Below, piece by piece: positions 52,672 through 61,467 of a stretch of 64,000 nt of DNA. The DNA comes from Cryobacterium sp. PH31-AA6 (GTDB taxonomy: Bacteria; Actinomycetota; Actinomycetes; Actinomycetales; Microbacteriaceae), in the NCBI RefSeq assembly GCF_030063195.1, contig NZ_JASISS010000015.1, positions 1 through 64,000 on the forward strand. The letters are read 5' to 3'. Each line of letters opens with the position of its first letter. The first letter of the stretch is position 1. Under the pieces are notes generated by a model. That model was not told the DNA's origin. It did not search any database and worked only from the letters and a program-made list of their open reading frames with translations. The position numbers and the translations under genes were made by a program.

Positions 52672-53994
52672 ATGAGGTTACGGCAAGCAGCAATCGTTTC
52701 GGTGGTGGTAGCCGCGGTCCTCGGCACGGCCGCCTGCAGCGGCGGTTCGCCCGAATCTACGGATTCCGCAGGCGGCGGCGTCACAGAACTTACGTTCTGG
52801 TCCTGGGTACCCGGAGTCGACAAAGCAGTCGACCTCTGGAATTCAGAAAACCCCGACATCCAAGTCAATCTGGAGGCGACCCCTGCCGGTAGTTCTGGTA
52901 CGTACGCCAAGATCTACGCCGCACTGAAGTCCGGAAACGGCGCGCCGGACCTGTCCCAGGTTGAATACCAGGAGCTGCCCGGGTTCATTCTCGAGAACGG
53001 CTTGGTTGACCTCGGACCGCTCGGGATGGACGACGTGAAGGACACGTTCTCCGACTGGCAGATCTCCCAGTCGACCTTCAACGACACAATCTACGCCGTA
53101 CCTCAAGCGTCAGGACCGATGGGGCTCTACTACCGTGCAGACATCTTCGACTCACTAGGCATCGCCACGCCGACCACCTGGGACGAGTACGCGGCCGCGG
53201 CCCAGACGATTCACGATGCGAACCCCTCGCAATACATCAACACCTTCCCGCCGCAGAACTCCGCATGGTTCGCGGCACTTGCGTGGCAGGCCGGCGCGAA
53301 CTGGTTCGGCCTGGATGGCGACACCTGGACCGTCGACATCGACTCGGCTGAGACGCTGAAAGTCGCCGAGTACTGGGACGGCCTGAGGGAAGCCGGCCTG
53401 ATCGCTACGATCCCCGACTTCGCCAATGAGTGGTACAGCGAGCTACAGAACGGGAACATCGTGGCCTGGCCGTCCGCCCAGTGGGGCGGCGAGATCATCG
53501 CCGGAAACGCTCCGGACACGGCAGGGAACTGGCGCGTTGCGCCGATGCCACAGTGGGACGCGACCGGCGACTTCGCCAGCGCAAACTGGGGTGGCTCGAC
53601 AACTGCCGTGTTAAACGGGACGCCCAACGCCGAAGCCGCCGCGGAGTTCGCCATCTGGTTGAACAGCGATCCGGAGAGCATCAATCTTCTCGTCGAGGGT
53701 GGCTACGGTTGGCCGGCCGCAAAGGACGCGTTGGCCAGCACCGCGCTCAATCAGCCCGACGACTTCCTCGGCGGGCAGAACGCCAACCAAGAGGTATTCG
53801 CCGAATCCGACGCCGCGGTTGACGTCGATTGGGGCTGGATCCCCACGACGGCCGCGACCTACACCGTCCTCAACGACGGTTTCTCGGCCGCCATCGCCGG
53901 CAACGGCACATTCGTGGATGCCGTGAAGGCCGCGCAGAGTGCCACCATCAAAGCCCTTGAAGACAAGGGCCTCAAGGCTAGAGCTGGGCAGTAG
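52672..53994 (+). CDS. Sugar ABC transporter substrate-binding lipoprotein
   Basis: The 440-aa product has a lipoprotein signal (IVSVVVAAVLGTAACSGGSP, Cys near residue 23) and family 1 solute-binding features: TFWSWVPG, AAQTIHDANPSQYINTFPPQ, GNIVAWPSAQWGG. It captures an oligosaccharide outside the cell. First gene of a four-gene plus-strand operon with two permeases and an intracellular hydrolase. The dedicated ATPase is missing, so it probably borrows a shared MsiK-type ATPase. Confidence 0.93.
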   Translation: MRLRQAAIVSVVVAAVLGTAACSGGSPESTDSAGGGVTELTFWSWVPGVDKAVDLWNSENPDIQVNLEATPAGSSGTYAKIYAALKSGNGAPDLSQVEYQELPGFILENGLVDLGPLGMDDVKDTFSDWQISQSTFNDTIYAVPQASGPMGLYYRADIFDSLGIATPTTWDEYAAAAQTIHDANPSQYINTFPPQNSAWFAALAWQAGANWFGLDGDTWTVDIDSAETLKVAEYWDGLREAGLIATIPDFANEWYSELQNGNIVAWPSAQWGGEIIAGNAPDTAGNWRVAPMPQWDATGDFASANWGGSTTAVLNGTPNAEAAAEFAIWLNSDPESINLLVEGGYGWPAAKDALASTALNQPDDFLGGQNANQEVFAESDAAVDVDWGWIPTTAATYTVLNDGFSAAIAGNGTFVDAVKAAQSATIKALEDKGLKARAGQ

Positions 53995-54063
53995 GCGTTC
54001 AGGAGGGGCTGGGACAGAGCCGGCCCCTCCACCCCAGATTCGACATCGAACGAAAGCGTCACC

Positions 54064-54960
54064 ATGACATCCACACGTACAAGAACGCGCCTCGCCGTGT
54101 TCGGCTTCCTGGGGCCGTTCCTCGCGCTCTTCCTAGCCACCATCGTCTTTCCGCTCGGCTACGCCCTCTTCCAGAGCGTGACAGCGACGGCACGATCCGG
54201 AGCGTTCGGCGAGGGAGGCGGCACCACGGTCTTTGTGGGCCTGCGGAACTACGCTGCTGCGCTGAGCGACCCCGGCTTCGTCAGCAGTCTGGGCCGGGTG
54301 CTTCTCTTCGCCGTGGTCCAGGTGCCGCTCATGATCGTCCTAGCTACGGCGCTCGCGCTGATGCTGGATGCGGCATCGGCGCGCGGAGTGAAGCTCTTCC
54401 GCTCTGCCTACTTCCTGCCGTACGGGGTACCCGGCGTGATCGCATCGCTGCTCTGGGGCTTTCTCTACACGCCCGGGATCAGCCCGGTCATCGATCTGGG
54501 CAAGGTCTTCGGGCTGCAATTGGACTTCCTCGGCGCGGAAACCGTGCTGTGGTCCATCGCCAACATCGTCATCTGGCAGTACGCCGGATACAACATGCTC
54601 GTGATCGTCGCCCAGCTCAAGTCGATCGACCGAGACCTCTTCGAGGCGGCAGCCATCGACGGCGCCAGTTCCTGGCAGGTGATCACGCGAATCAAGCTCC
54701 CCCTCATCGCCCCTGCGATCGTACTGACCACCGTGTTCACCATTATCGGGACTCTGCAACTCTTCGCGGAGCCGCTGGTGCTCAAACCGCTATCGAGCGC
54801 TATCACTTCCAGTTACACCCCGAACATGGCTGCGTACAACCAGGCCTTCACCAACAACAACTACAGCTTGGCCGCCGCCGAATCGGTGCTCCTTGCCTTG
54901 GTCGCGTGCGCTTTCTCCTTCGGATTCCTGAAGCTCATTGGCCGGAGGCAGAACGCATGA
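54064..54960 (+). CDS. Sugar ABC transporter permease (MalF type)
   Basis: The 298-aa product has six membrane segments and the EAA loop EAAAIDGASSWQVITRIKLP near residue 195. It starts 69 bp after the binding-protein stop and overlaps the next permease by 4 bp (ATGA). Confidence 0.94.
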   Translation: MTSTRTRTRLAVFGFLGPFLALFLATIVFPLGYALFQSVTATARSGAFGEGGGTTVFVGLRNYAAALSDPGFVSSLGRVLLFAVVQVPLMIVLATALALMLDAASARGVKLFRSAYFLPYGVPGVIASLLWGFLYTPGISPVIDLGKVFGLQLDFLGAETVLWSIANIVIWQYAGYNMLVIVAQLKSIDRDLFEAAAIDGASSWQVITRIKLPLIAPAIVLTTVFTIIGTLQLFAEPLVLKPLSSAITSSYTPNMAAYNQAFTNNNYSLAAAESVLLALVACAFSFGFLKLIGRRQNA

Positions 54961-55901
54961 CCGAGACATCCACCCCCGACACATCCACCCTCGATTCATC
55001 CGCACGAGCCGTCACGACGGGCACCGCGAAGCCGGCGAAGCCAACCCGCAAGGTTGGCTCCCGGCGCAGCGGACCCGCACGAATCCTGCTGCCGGTCGGG
55101 CTCGCGGTCGCTGCGATCTACTTCCTCTTCCCTGTGTATTGGCTCGTTATCGCCGCCACGAAATCCACGGGGAGCCTGTTCGGCTCGTCGGGGTTCGTGC
55201 TCAGCGAGCCCCAGTTGTTCCAGAACCTCGAAAACGTCCTGACCTACAACGGCGGAATCTACCTGCGCTGGGGCCTCAACAGCATCCTTTATTCCGGAGT
55301 TGGCGCGATCGTCGCCACCATCCTGTCGATGTCGGCCGGATACTGCCTGGCGAAGTTCGTCTTCCGCGGCCGCGAATTCTGGTTCAACGTCATCCTCGCC
55401 GGGGTGATGATCCCCGGCACAGCCCTCGCCCTGCCCTTGTTCCTCATGATGAGCCAGCTGGGTCTCGTCAACACCTACTGGGCGGTGCTTATCCCGTCGA
55501 TGGTCAGCCCGTTCGGCGTCTATCTCGGCCGGATCTACGCGACCGCGGCCGTGCCAGACACCCTTCTCGAGGCATCCAGGCTTGACGGCGCGGGTGAGGC
55601 ACGCATTTTCTTCACCCTAGTGTTGCGTCTGATGACCCCGGCCGCTGTGACGGTGTTCTTATTCCAGTTCATTGGCATCTGGAACAACTATTTTCTGCCG
55701 CTGGTGATGCTCTCCAACCCCGACCTGTATCCGATTACCCTCGGCCTGGTCAGCTGGCAGAGCGTCTCCGACCGCAACCCCGATCTGTACCAGCTCGCCA
55801 TCGGCGGAGCCTTCATGTCGGTCATCCCCATCATGATCGCAATCGTCAGCCTGCAGCGCTTCTGGAAGGCCGGCCTGACCGAAGGCAGCGTCAAAGGCTG
55901 A
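54957..55901 (+). CDS. Sugar ABC transporter permease (MalG type)
   Basis: The product is 314 aa from ATG 54957. It has a ~35-residue Thr/Ser-rich N-terminal extension, six membrane segments, and the EAA-type loop EASRLDGAGEARIFFTLVLR. It pairs with the preceding permease. The longer plus-strand frame from 54549 is only the shadow of the first permease. Confidence 0.94.
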   Translation: MTETSTPDTSTLDSSARAVTTGTAKPAKPTRKVGSRRSGPARILLPVGLAVAAIYFLFPVYWLVIAATKSTGSLFGSSGFVLSEPQLFQNLENVLTYNGGIYLRWGLNSILYSGVGAIVATILSMSAGYCLAKFVFRGREFWFNVILAGVMIPGTALALPLFLMMSQLGLVNTYWAVLIPSMVSPFGVYLGRIYATAAVPDTLLEASRLDGAGEARIFFTLVLRLMTPAAVTVFLFQFIGIWNNYFLPLVMLSNPDLYPITLGLVSWQSVSDRNPDLYQLAIGGAFMSVIPIMIAIVSLQRFWKAGLTEGSVKG

Positions 55902-55960
55902 GGCACCTCTCGACCTATCCGCGGCCTGACCGCTCATTCGCACTCACAGAAAGAATTTCT

Positions 55961-57259
55961 ATGAACACCGATTCCATTCGTACCCCGTCCCACCTGCCCG
56001 ACCGACTCACAATCTCGTTGTGGGACTTCACCTGGTACACCCAGACGATGCCGGGGGAGCCCTTCGACGATCTCGACCGCGCATTCGCCGAGGCCAAGGT
56101 GCGTGGCTACAACACCGTACGCATCTGTGCAGCACCCTTGCTGTTGTTCGGCGAGCACGCCATTGATACCAGCGTGCTAAAGATGGTGAACATGGGCGGC
56201 GAGACCGGTCAACGCACCCGCTGGTACGACGCTGCCGGCGGGGCCACGCTTGACGGCAGGGCCCACCTGCTCGCGCTGTTCGAAGCCGCTGACCGCCACG
56301 ACATGTTCGTCATCGTCTCGTCATGGGAGTACCAGCAGAGCCCGGCCTTCCTCGCAGATTCGTCCTGGCATGACATGGTCCGGGCCATCGCACCGCCGGA
56401 GCGACACGCGGCCCTCGCCCGGGCCGAATCCAAGCTGGTCTCGTTCGTCAAGGCCGCCGGACTCGGTCACCGCATCGCGTACGTCGAGATCCACAACGAG
56501 GTCGACCTCTCCCGCCTCGACGAAGTGCCGTGGAACGGACTCGACACCTTTTGGGCCCAGAAGCCGTACCTGGTCAACGCCCTCGACATCCTGCAGCTGG
56601 ACCATCCCGACGTGCTGTCAACGGTGTGCTACGGGGTCCCGCCCCACCTCGATCTCGAGTCGGTTCCCGAGAACGCCCAGGTCGCGCACGCTCACTTTTA
56701 CGTCTACGGAGTGCTATCCGCGCTGGAGGCGTGGGCACAGGTTCGTGTGGCGCCCCCTATCTTCCCTACTCCCGAACTGAAGTCCCTTCTCCGGGACGAC
56801 GCCCCCGACTTCGACGACTGGACCACCTCCATCGAACCGTGGCGCCTCCAAGCGACCGGGATCACCACGAGCATGTTCTACGCCTTCGACTGGGTCGACC
56901 CGGTGAAGTGGGATGCATGGTTGTACCGAGCGTTCGGCGACCACGAGATTGCGATGAAGGAGGCCATCGATACGAGGCTCCGGGCCGTCGCGACTTGGGC
57001 CGGCCATCGAGGCTTGCCCGCTGCCGTCGGCGAAGGCTGGATCGGCTACACGCCTCTCGACGCGGAGTTCGAGGACGGACCGATCGGTCAGTACCTCGCG
57101 GCCTTCGCCGTGCAGCGCTGCCAGGAGTTGGGCTATTGGGGAACGATCGTCGGATCAAATTCTGCTCCGCACCACCCGGGCTGGGGAAATGTGGCGTTTC
57201 AGTTGAAGCTCAACACCGAGTTTCTGGGCGAGCCCGCCCAGGCCCCCGCTCCCGTCTGA
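55961..57259 (+). CDS. Cellulase-like (GH-A clan) intracellular glycosidase
   Basis: The 432-aa product has no signal peptide. TISLWDFTWYTQTMPGEPFD, YVEIHNEVDLS (acid/base E near 178) and AAVGEGWIGYTP (nucleophile E near 357) match the cellulase-like/sugar-binding family of GH5-like TIM barrels. Its place at the end of the ABC operon suggests cleavage of the imported oligosaccharide. True substrate unknown. Confidence 0.85.
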   Translation: MNTDSIRTPSHLPDRLTISLWDFTWYTQTMPGEPFDDLDRAFAEAKVRGYNTVRICAAPLLLFGEHAIDTSVLKMVNMGGETGQRTRWYDAAGGATLDGRAHLLALFEAADRHDMFVIVSSWEYQQSPAFLADSSWHDMVRAIAPPERHAALARAESKLVSFVKAAGLGHRIAYVEIHNEVDLSRLDEVPWNGLDTFWAQKPYLVNALDILQLDHPDVLSTVCYGVPPHLDLESVPENAQVAHAHFYVYGVLSALEAWAQVRVAPPIFPTPELKSLLRDDAPDFDDWTTSIEPWRLQATGITTSMFYAFDWVDPVKWDAWLYRAFGDHEIAMKEAIDTRLRAVATWAGHRGLPAAVGEGWIGYTPLDAEFEDGPIGQYLAAFAVQRCQELGYWGTIVGSNSAPHHPGWGNVAFQLKLNTEFLGEPAQAPAPV

Positions 57260-57941
57260 GCCTCGTCCACCGGTCTACATGGCTAAGCCGGGTCACCGCG
57301 TTTTGGATCTGAGGTTCGGCTGGTAGGCGTGGCGATGCGTCCGGCCTTGCTGCGGGTGGTGTTCCTGGTTTGGTTGTGCTGTGGGGATTGGGTGGTCAGA
57401 TGGGCTTGGTTCGTGGCGGGTCGCAGGCCTCCACGAACAGGGCTGTCCATCCGTTGAGAATCATCGTCGCCGGCCTCGAACCCCAACCGCCCGTGAGCGT
57501 CGAGATGCGTGCGCAAATCGAGCGCATGTTCACGCTGGAACTCCTGGAGCTCAGTCGCCTGGTCTCCGAAATAGCGGGCACCGTGATCGCTGTCAGCCCT
57601 ACAGCGCCAACGTGAGCAGAGGCATCTAATCGCGAACACCACGCTGCCGCCGTCGAGCCCTGGAACACGCGACACCGCCAACTAGTTGTCCGGCCGTGGA
57701 CAGCACAATGATCGCCAAAATGCCCTCTCCGGTGGGAGCGAGCTGTTCCTGGGCGAGCCGGATCCGTCAGCAGGAACCGTTCCTGTAGCGTTACGCATCG
57801 GAGTCCCCCACTCCGACGATTAGCCCCGGTTCTCTTGCTCTTCTTTCCCCAGGCGACACAACCGGGGCTTTTTTATTTGTTACCGCAACGCGCCTGCAAT
57901 TAGTCCTGTCTCCTCGGCCCCTACGCGGCGCCCAAACCGAG
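57260..57941. other. Long intergenic region
   Basis: Short frames exist on both strands around 57370-57680 (for example VEMRAQIERMFTLELLELSR on plus), but none has a good start, ribosome-binding site or recognisable family. I regard them as decayed sequence. The region ends with a clear terminator at 57822-57874. Confidence 0.5.
57822..57874 (+). terminator. Intrinsic terminator
   Basis: AGCCCCGGTT pairs with AACCGGGGCT across a 28-nt loop, followed by TTTTT. A small CGGAGT..ACTCCG hairpin precedes it. It closes any plus-strand transcript from the sugar operon side. Confidence 0.75.
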
Positions 57942-58145
57942 TTACGCGTCGGGGTCGTGGCCGAGCATTTTGAGCAGTTCTCGGAGGGAATGCGCTACTT
58001 GCTCGTACCCGTGCTCATAGAAAAGTGGTGTCAGCTCGTGCAGGCTGGTGTCGTCGAGGTCGTGAAGCATGTCAACTGTTTCGAGGATGAACGCCTCGAC
58101 GTCAGCGGGTGGGTTCCCAGGCCATGCGTCGCTCCGTGAACTCAT
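57942..58145 (-). CDS. Small acidic hypothetical protein
   Basis: The 67-aa product is Asp/Glu/Leu-rich and helical (VEAFILETVDMLHDLDDTSL, YEQVAHSLRELLKML). It is divergent from the AAA ATPase gene with a 233-bp gap. No family recognised. Confidence 0.55.
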   Translation of the reverse strand: MSSRSDAWPGNPPADVEAFILETVDMLHDLDDTSLHELTPLFYEHGYEQVAHSLRELLKMLGHDPDA

Positions 58146-58311
58146 CGCGTTCCATCCAATCCATCGGTTCTTCAGATTCTGCCGGGTTTCGTCACGGCCC
58201 TGCCATCACGCGCCCAGGGTGTTCCAGTGACCAGCCGCAGAAGGTCCGCGTACACGCCGGGATCCGTTGCCTGGCGGCGGGAATGCCGGTGCGGGCAGGT
58301 ATGGTGGTGCC

Positions 58312-58370
58312 CAAGCTCACAAGACTCACAGATACAACAAGACTCACACGACTCACACACACTCACAAGG
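58312..58370 (+). repeat. CTCACA tandem repeats before the AAA ATPase gene
   Basis: CTCACA occurs six times in 59 bp, mostly as AGACTCACA units. It ends just before AAGGGATCC and the start codon. It is probably an operator or leader element of the following gene. Confidence 0.7.
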
Positions 58371-58378
58371 GATCCACC

Positions 58379-59476
58379 ATGGAGAACCCATTCCGGCCTT
58401 CAGCCGGAGCGACACCACCCGAGATCATCGGCCGTGCCGGCCTTCTCGACGAGTTCGCCTACGGCCTACGCCTGGGATCCGGGGCGCCGGGGCTCCTCAC
58501 CATTTTCACCGGTGCCCGTGGCATCGGCAAGACCGTCATGCTCGGTGCCGCCCACGACCTGGCCCGAGAGAACGGCTGGGCCGTGATCTCCGAGACGGCC
58601 ACCGGTGGCTTCATGGGCAGGATCGGTGAATCCATGCGCCAACTGGCCGAAGAACTCGGCAACGGGCCGCAAGGACGCAAGATCATCGGTGTCTCCGCTG
58701 CCGGCTTCAGCCTCACGACCGAGCTCCCGCCCGAACGCCAGGTCGCCTGGCGGAACGTCGCCGAAGAACTCCTCCGGCTCCTCCAGAGCCGTGGCACCGG
58801 CCTGGTCATCACCGTGGACGAAATCCACGCCGCTGACCGTGCTGAACTGGCTCAGCTGGCAGCCAGTGTCCAGCACCTGATCCAGGACCGCCTACCCATC
58901 GGGCTGGTCTTCGCTGGCCTACCGGCCGCAGTGTCGGACCTACTCAACGAAGGCGTGGCGACGTTCCTCCGCCGCGCCGACAAGATCGATCTGCACGCCG
59001 CCACGGTCAGGGACGTGGAGGCGTCATTCGCCGAGACGTTCGCGGCAGCGGCATTCAACATCTCACCAGCCCTCGTCCGGCAAGCCTCGGAAGCCACTGG
59101 AGGATACCCATTCCTCATCCAGCTGGTCGGCTACTTCCTCTGGCGGGAAGCCGAAAAACACGAGGGCGCCCTCGACGAGGACGCTGTCGGTAGGGCTATT
59201 GATGCCGCCCACCGACGCAACGCACGCACCGTGATCGAGGCTGCTCTCTCCACCGCCTCTCCCAAAGACATGGATTTCTTGCATGCTATGGCCAAGGACA
59301 CAGGGCCGTCGTCCACCGGCGATATCGGTCAACGGCTGGGTGCCAAGACAAACCTTGTCGCCAACTACCGGACACGGCTCCTAGCCGCCGGCCTCATTGA
59401 GTCGGCCGGATACGGCAAAGTCGACTTCGCCATCCCCGGCCTACGCCGCTATCTCAGCTCCAAGCCCACGGACTAA
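58379..59476 (+). CDS. AAA+ ATPase (AAA_16/ORC-like)
   Basis: The product is 365 aa from ATG 58379 (AAGGGA upstream; the extension to 58109 crosses the repeats). Walker A is FTGARGIGKTVML near residue 45, Walker B LVITVDEIHAAD near 145, sensor region LVFAGLPAAV. A C-terminal winged helix follows (TGDIGQRLGAKTNLVANYRT, LLAAGLIESAGYGKVDFAIP). Stand-alone ATPases like this occur on actinobacterial plasmids and prophages; role unknown (possibly DNA maintenance or defence). Confidence 0.85.
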   Translation: MENPFRPSAGATPPEIIGRAGLLDEFAYGLRLGSGAPGLLTIFTGARGIGKTVMLGAAHDLARENGWAVISETATGGFMGRIGESMRQLAEELGNGPQGRKIIGVSAAGFSLTTELPPERQVAWRNVAEELLRLLQSRGTGLVITVDEIHAADRAELAQLAASVQHLIQDRLPIGLVFAGLPAAVSDLLNEGVATFLRRADKIDLHAATVRDVEASFAETFAAAAFNISPALVRQASEATGGYPFLIQLVGYFLWREAEKHEGALDEDAVGRAIDAAHRRNARTVIEAALSTASPKDMDFLHAMAKDTGPSSTGDIGQRLGAKTNLVANYRTRLLAAGLIESAGYGKVDFAIPGLRRYLSSKPTD

Positions 59477-59525
59477 GCCACCCAGTGAGCCTCACAGCGC
59501 GTCGGCGAGGCGGCGAGCCCACCGG

Positions 59526-59921
59526 CTATCCGTGGGCGGCAAAGGACCGGGCGGCAGCAATGACTTTCGGGCCCACTGCGTCGAGCGGCTCAGTACGCAA
59601 CAGCGCAGCGGGCGACTGATCGCCCAACTCCGGGTTCATGCCCTGGAACCACGCCTGGACTACCTTCGCCCTCTCCCGTTCAATCAGAATGCCGGCCACG
59701 TAATAAGAGGTGCGTAGCCGCTGGACGACGTCCGCGCCAGGTGCACGCGAACCGTCCGCCCATTCACGGACGGAGCGTGTGTTCGACACCCGGCCCAGGT
59801 AGGCGACGAGCTGGGCGCCGAGGATCTCGCGTAGACCCGTGACGATCCCGCCGGTGTCCAGCCGCACAGAGTCCTCGTAAGCGCGGTGGCCTGACGGCGA
59901 GGCGGAGGCAGAAGTACGCAT
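59526..59921 (-). CDS. MbcA/Xre-type antitoxin-like protein without a visible toxin
   Basis: The product is 131 aa from ATG 59921. LREILGAQLVAYLGRVSNTR, then VREWADGSR and IERERAKVVQAWFQGMNPEL, matches the Xre/MbcA antitoxin layout, ending in AALLRTEP. RES-domain toxins normally follow such genes, but the ATPase gene converges here instead. Four 12-bp repeats lie upstream. Confidence 0.65.
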   Translation of the reverse strand: MRTSASASPSGHRAYEDSVRLDTGGIVTGLREILGAQLVAYLGRVSNTRSVREWADGSRAPGADVVQRLRTSYYVAGILIERERAKVVQAWFQGMNPELGDQSPAALLRTEPLDAVGPKVIAAARSFAAHG

Positions 59922-59978
59922 GCCCACCAGTCTTCCGTGTCACGGGCGCGGCAGCAAGAATCATTACTGTTTCACTGC

Positions 59979-60051
59979 CAATATCACAAGCAATATCACA
60001 GACGATATAACACCCAATATGACCGATAATAGTTATTACGTCAAGTAATAA
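59979..60051. promoter_or_regulatory. Four 12-bp iterons and a palindrome upstream of the MbcA-like gene
   Basis: CAATATCACA, CAATATCACA, CGATATAACA and CAATATGACC begin at 59979, 59991, 60003 and 60015, a strict 12-bp step. TTATTAC-GTCAA-GTAATAA (60033-60051) follows. The block is strikingly AT-rich, with a helical-phase-like period. It is probably the autoregulatory operator; an origin-type role is possible. Confidence 0.65.
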
Positions 60052-60171
60052 ATGCGCTTTTTCGCATATTCTGCTGATGGGTCTCCCGAATTACGCTGCA
60101 ACGGCAAATTCAAAAGTGCCCAGATCATCCGTCGTGCAGCCGACGATGCACAGCAATATCGAATGGTCTGA
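60052..60171 (+). CDS. Possible 39-aa peptide
   Basis: ATG 60052 to TGA 60169-60171 encodes a basic peptide starting MRFFAYSADGSPELR with an IIRRAADDAQQYR helix. There is no ribosome-binding site and the start sits at the edge of the palindrome. It may be a fragment of a larger gene. Low certainty. Confidence 0.25.
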   Translation: MRFFAYSADGSPELRCNGKFKSAQIIRRAADDAQQYRMV

Positions 60172-60239
60172 AGTGACCGGCTCCAGGGATAAGTCGTTCC
60201 CACTGCCGCGCTCAAAAGGAATGATGTACGAGTTGCTAG

Positions 60240-60261
60240 GGTTGCACTTATAAGTGCAACC
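60240..60261. promoter_or_regulatory. Perfect 22-bp palindrome, operator of the HTH/PIN pair
   Basis: GGTTGCACTTATAAGTGCAACC is fully self-complementary and lies 53 bp upstream of the antitoxin start, overlapping a TATAAG -10-like box. Autorepression by the helix-turn-helix antitoxin is the likely use. Confidence 0.8.
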
Positions 60262-60314
60262 TGTCTAGAATTCGACGACGGGTAAGCAGCTAGGCCAACT
60301 CGATTGGAGCGCTC

Positions 60315-60752
60315 ATGGCAGGAACGGCCATTCTTACGGGTAGTCAAATTGTCGACGAAGTCGTTCAGTTGGAAGCTTCCCACTTGGTTTCTGAAGCACA
60401 CGACCGTCAGGTCGGAAGCGTGACAATGACTCTCGAGGACGGCACGGAAGTCCTCCTACAGAAGAACCTGGCACGTTTCATCGTGAATGTTGTCGAAAGC
60501 ATCGCAGCCGACGGCACCCTCACGACCACTTCCCTTCCAGAAGAACTGTCGACTACCGTCGCAGCTCAAGTCATTGGCGTTTCTCGTCCCACCTTGATGA
60601 AGATGATTGCCCGCAAAGAGCTTCCGACAAAGAAGGTCGGCTCACACACTCGGCTTATGCGCAGCGACGTCCTTGAGCTTCGCGCCCACCGGCAAGGCGC
60701 TCGCGTTCAGGCTGTTGAGGATCTACGCCGTGCCGGAGACGCCTTCGACTGA
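60315..60752 (+). CDS. Helix-turn-helix (excisionase-like) antitoxin
   Basis: In the 145-aa product, residues ~70-120 form a MerR/excisionase-type winged helix (STTVAAQVIGVSRPTLMKMI, then ARKELPTKKVGSHTRLMRSD). The N-terminal half is a small alpha/beta segment with TMTLEDGTEVLL. It precedes a PIN-domain toxin by 30 bp, a common type II pair in actinobacteria. Confidence 0.85.
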   Translation: MAGTAILTGSQIVDEVVQLEASHLVSEAHDRQVGSVTMTLEDGTEVLLQKNLARFIVNVVESIAADGTLTTTSLPEELSTTVAAQVIGVSRPTLMKMIARKELPTKKVGSHTRLMRSDVLELRAHRQGARVQAVEDLRRAGDAFD

Positions 60753-60782
60753 ACCCCCTCCGCCAGCCTGTACGTTTATTAG

Positions 60783-61388
60783 GTGCTGATCCAGAGAGTT
60801 TTCGTCGACGCGAACGTTCTCTACAGCCGAAGCCTTCGCGACTGGCTTTTCCTTCTGCGAAGCGAAACTGAAGGCATGTTTCAAATCCACACGACGGAAG
60901 ATGTCCTGGCCGAAACCGAGTACCGACTTCGGCGAAACAACCCCACCATGGCTGGCGGAGTGATCACTGATCTCAGAAAAAAGATCACGGATTCCATCGA
61001 CGAGCTTGTGGGTGACTATGACGCGACGATCCCCTACTCGGGGCGCGACCCACATGACAGACACGTTCACGCTGCTGCAATCGCCAGCCGAGCTAACATC
61101 CTGCTGACCAACGATTCCGGGTTCGTTGGTTCAGACGACGACCCCTACGAAGTCTTCAATTGCGATGACTTCTTCATTCTCGTGGACGACTCCGCCAGCT
61201 GGCATGTGGAACGGGTAACGGCAAACCAAATCAGCTATTGGAGCAAGAAGCCCGGACCCAGGAAGACCCTTGCCGTGGCCTTGGCCGACGCAGGCTGTCC
61301 TGAATTTGCCAAACGTGTGGAGAAGCACGTTGAGAAACTAACCGGAATGGGCAACCGGAAGACTCGCCGCACCGTGGGACGGCGGTAG
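60783..61388 (+). CDS. PIN-domain RNase toxin
   Basis: The 201-aa product has VFVDANVLYSRSLRDWLFLL (first catalytic Asp), the conserved Glu in TTEDVLAETEYRL, DPHDRHVHAAAIASRA and LTNDSGF, the acidic residues of PIN nucleases. The C-terminal ~60 residues form a basic helical extension. It starts at GTG 60783. It probably cleaves RNA when the HTH antitoxin is lost. Confidence 0.9.
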   Translation: MLIQRVFVDANVLYSRSLRDWLFLLRSETEGMFQIHTTEDVLAETEYRLRRNNPTMAGGVITDLRKKITDSIDELVGDYDATIPYSGRDPHDRHVHAAAIASRANILLTNDSGFVGSDDDPYEVFNCDDFFILVDDSASWHVERVTANQISYWSKKPGPRKTLAVALADAGCPEFAKRVEKHVEKLTGMGNRKTRRTVGRR

Positions 61389-61467
61389 CCGACCTTCTGA
61401 TCAGGGGTCGACACCGGAAGGTACAAGCAATTCAGCGGGGTCGGGGCCAGCAGAACTCGATCAGATT

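Noticed and set aside
57283-57681. 132-aa minus-strand frame and overlapping plus-strand frames as genes
   Set aside because: No ribosome-binding site, low-complexity ends, and overlapping frames on both strands of similar quality.
57780-57830. Possible tRNA 3' end
   Set aside because: The hairpin CGGAGT..ACTCCG lacks the T-loop and the other arms of a tRNA. No tRNA or rRNA was found in the window.
58312-58370. CTCACA repeats as a CRISPR-like array
   Set aside because: Units are only ~9 bp with no spacer structure, and they abut a gene start.
60036-60401. 121-aa minus-strand frame
   Set aside because: It covers the palindromic operator and the start of the HTH antitoxin gene, and its composition is that of a shadow frame.
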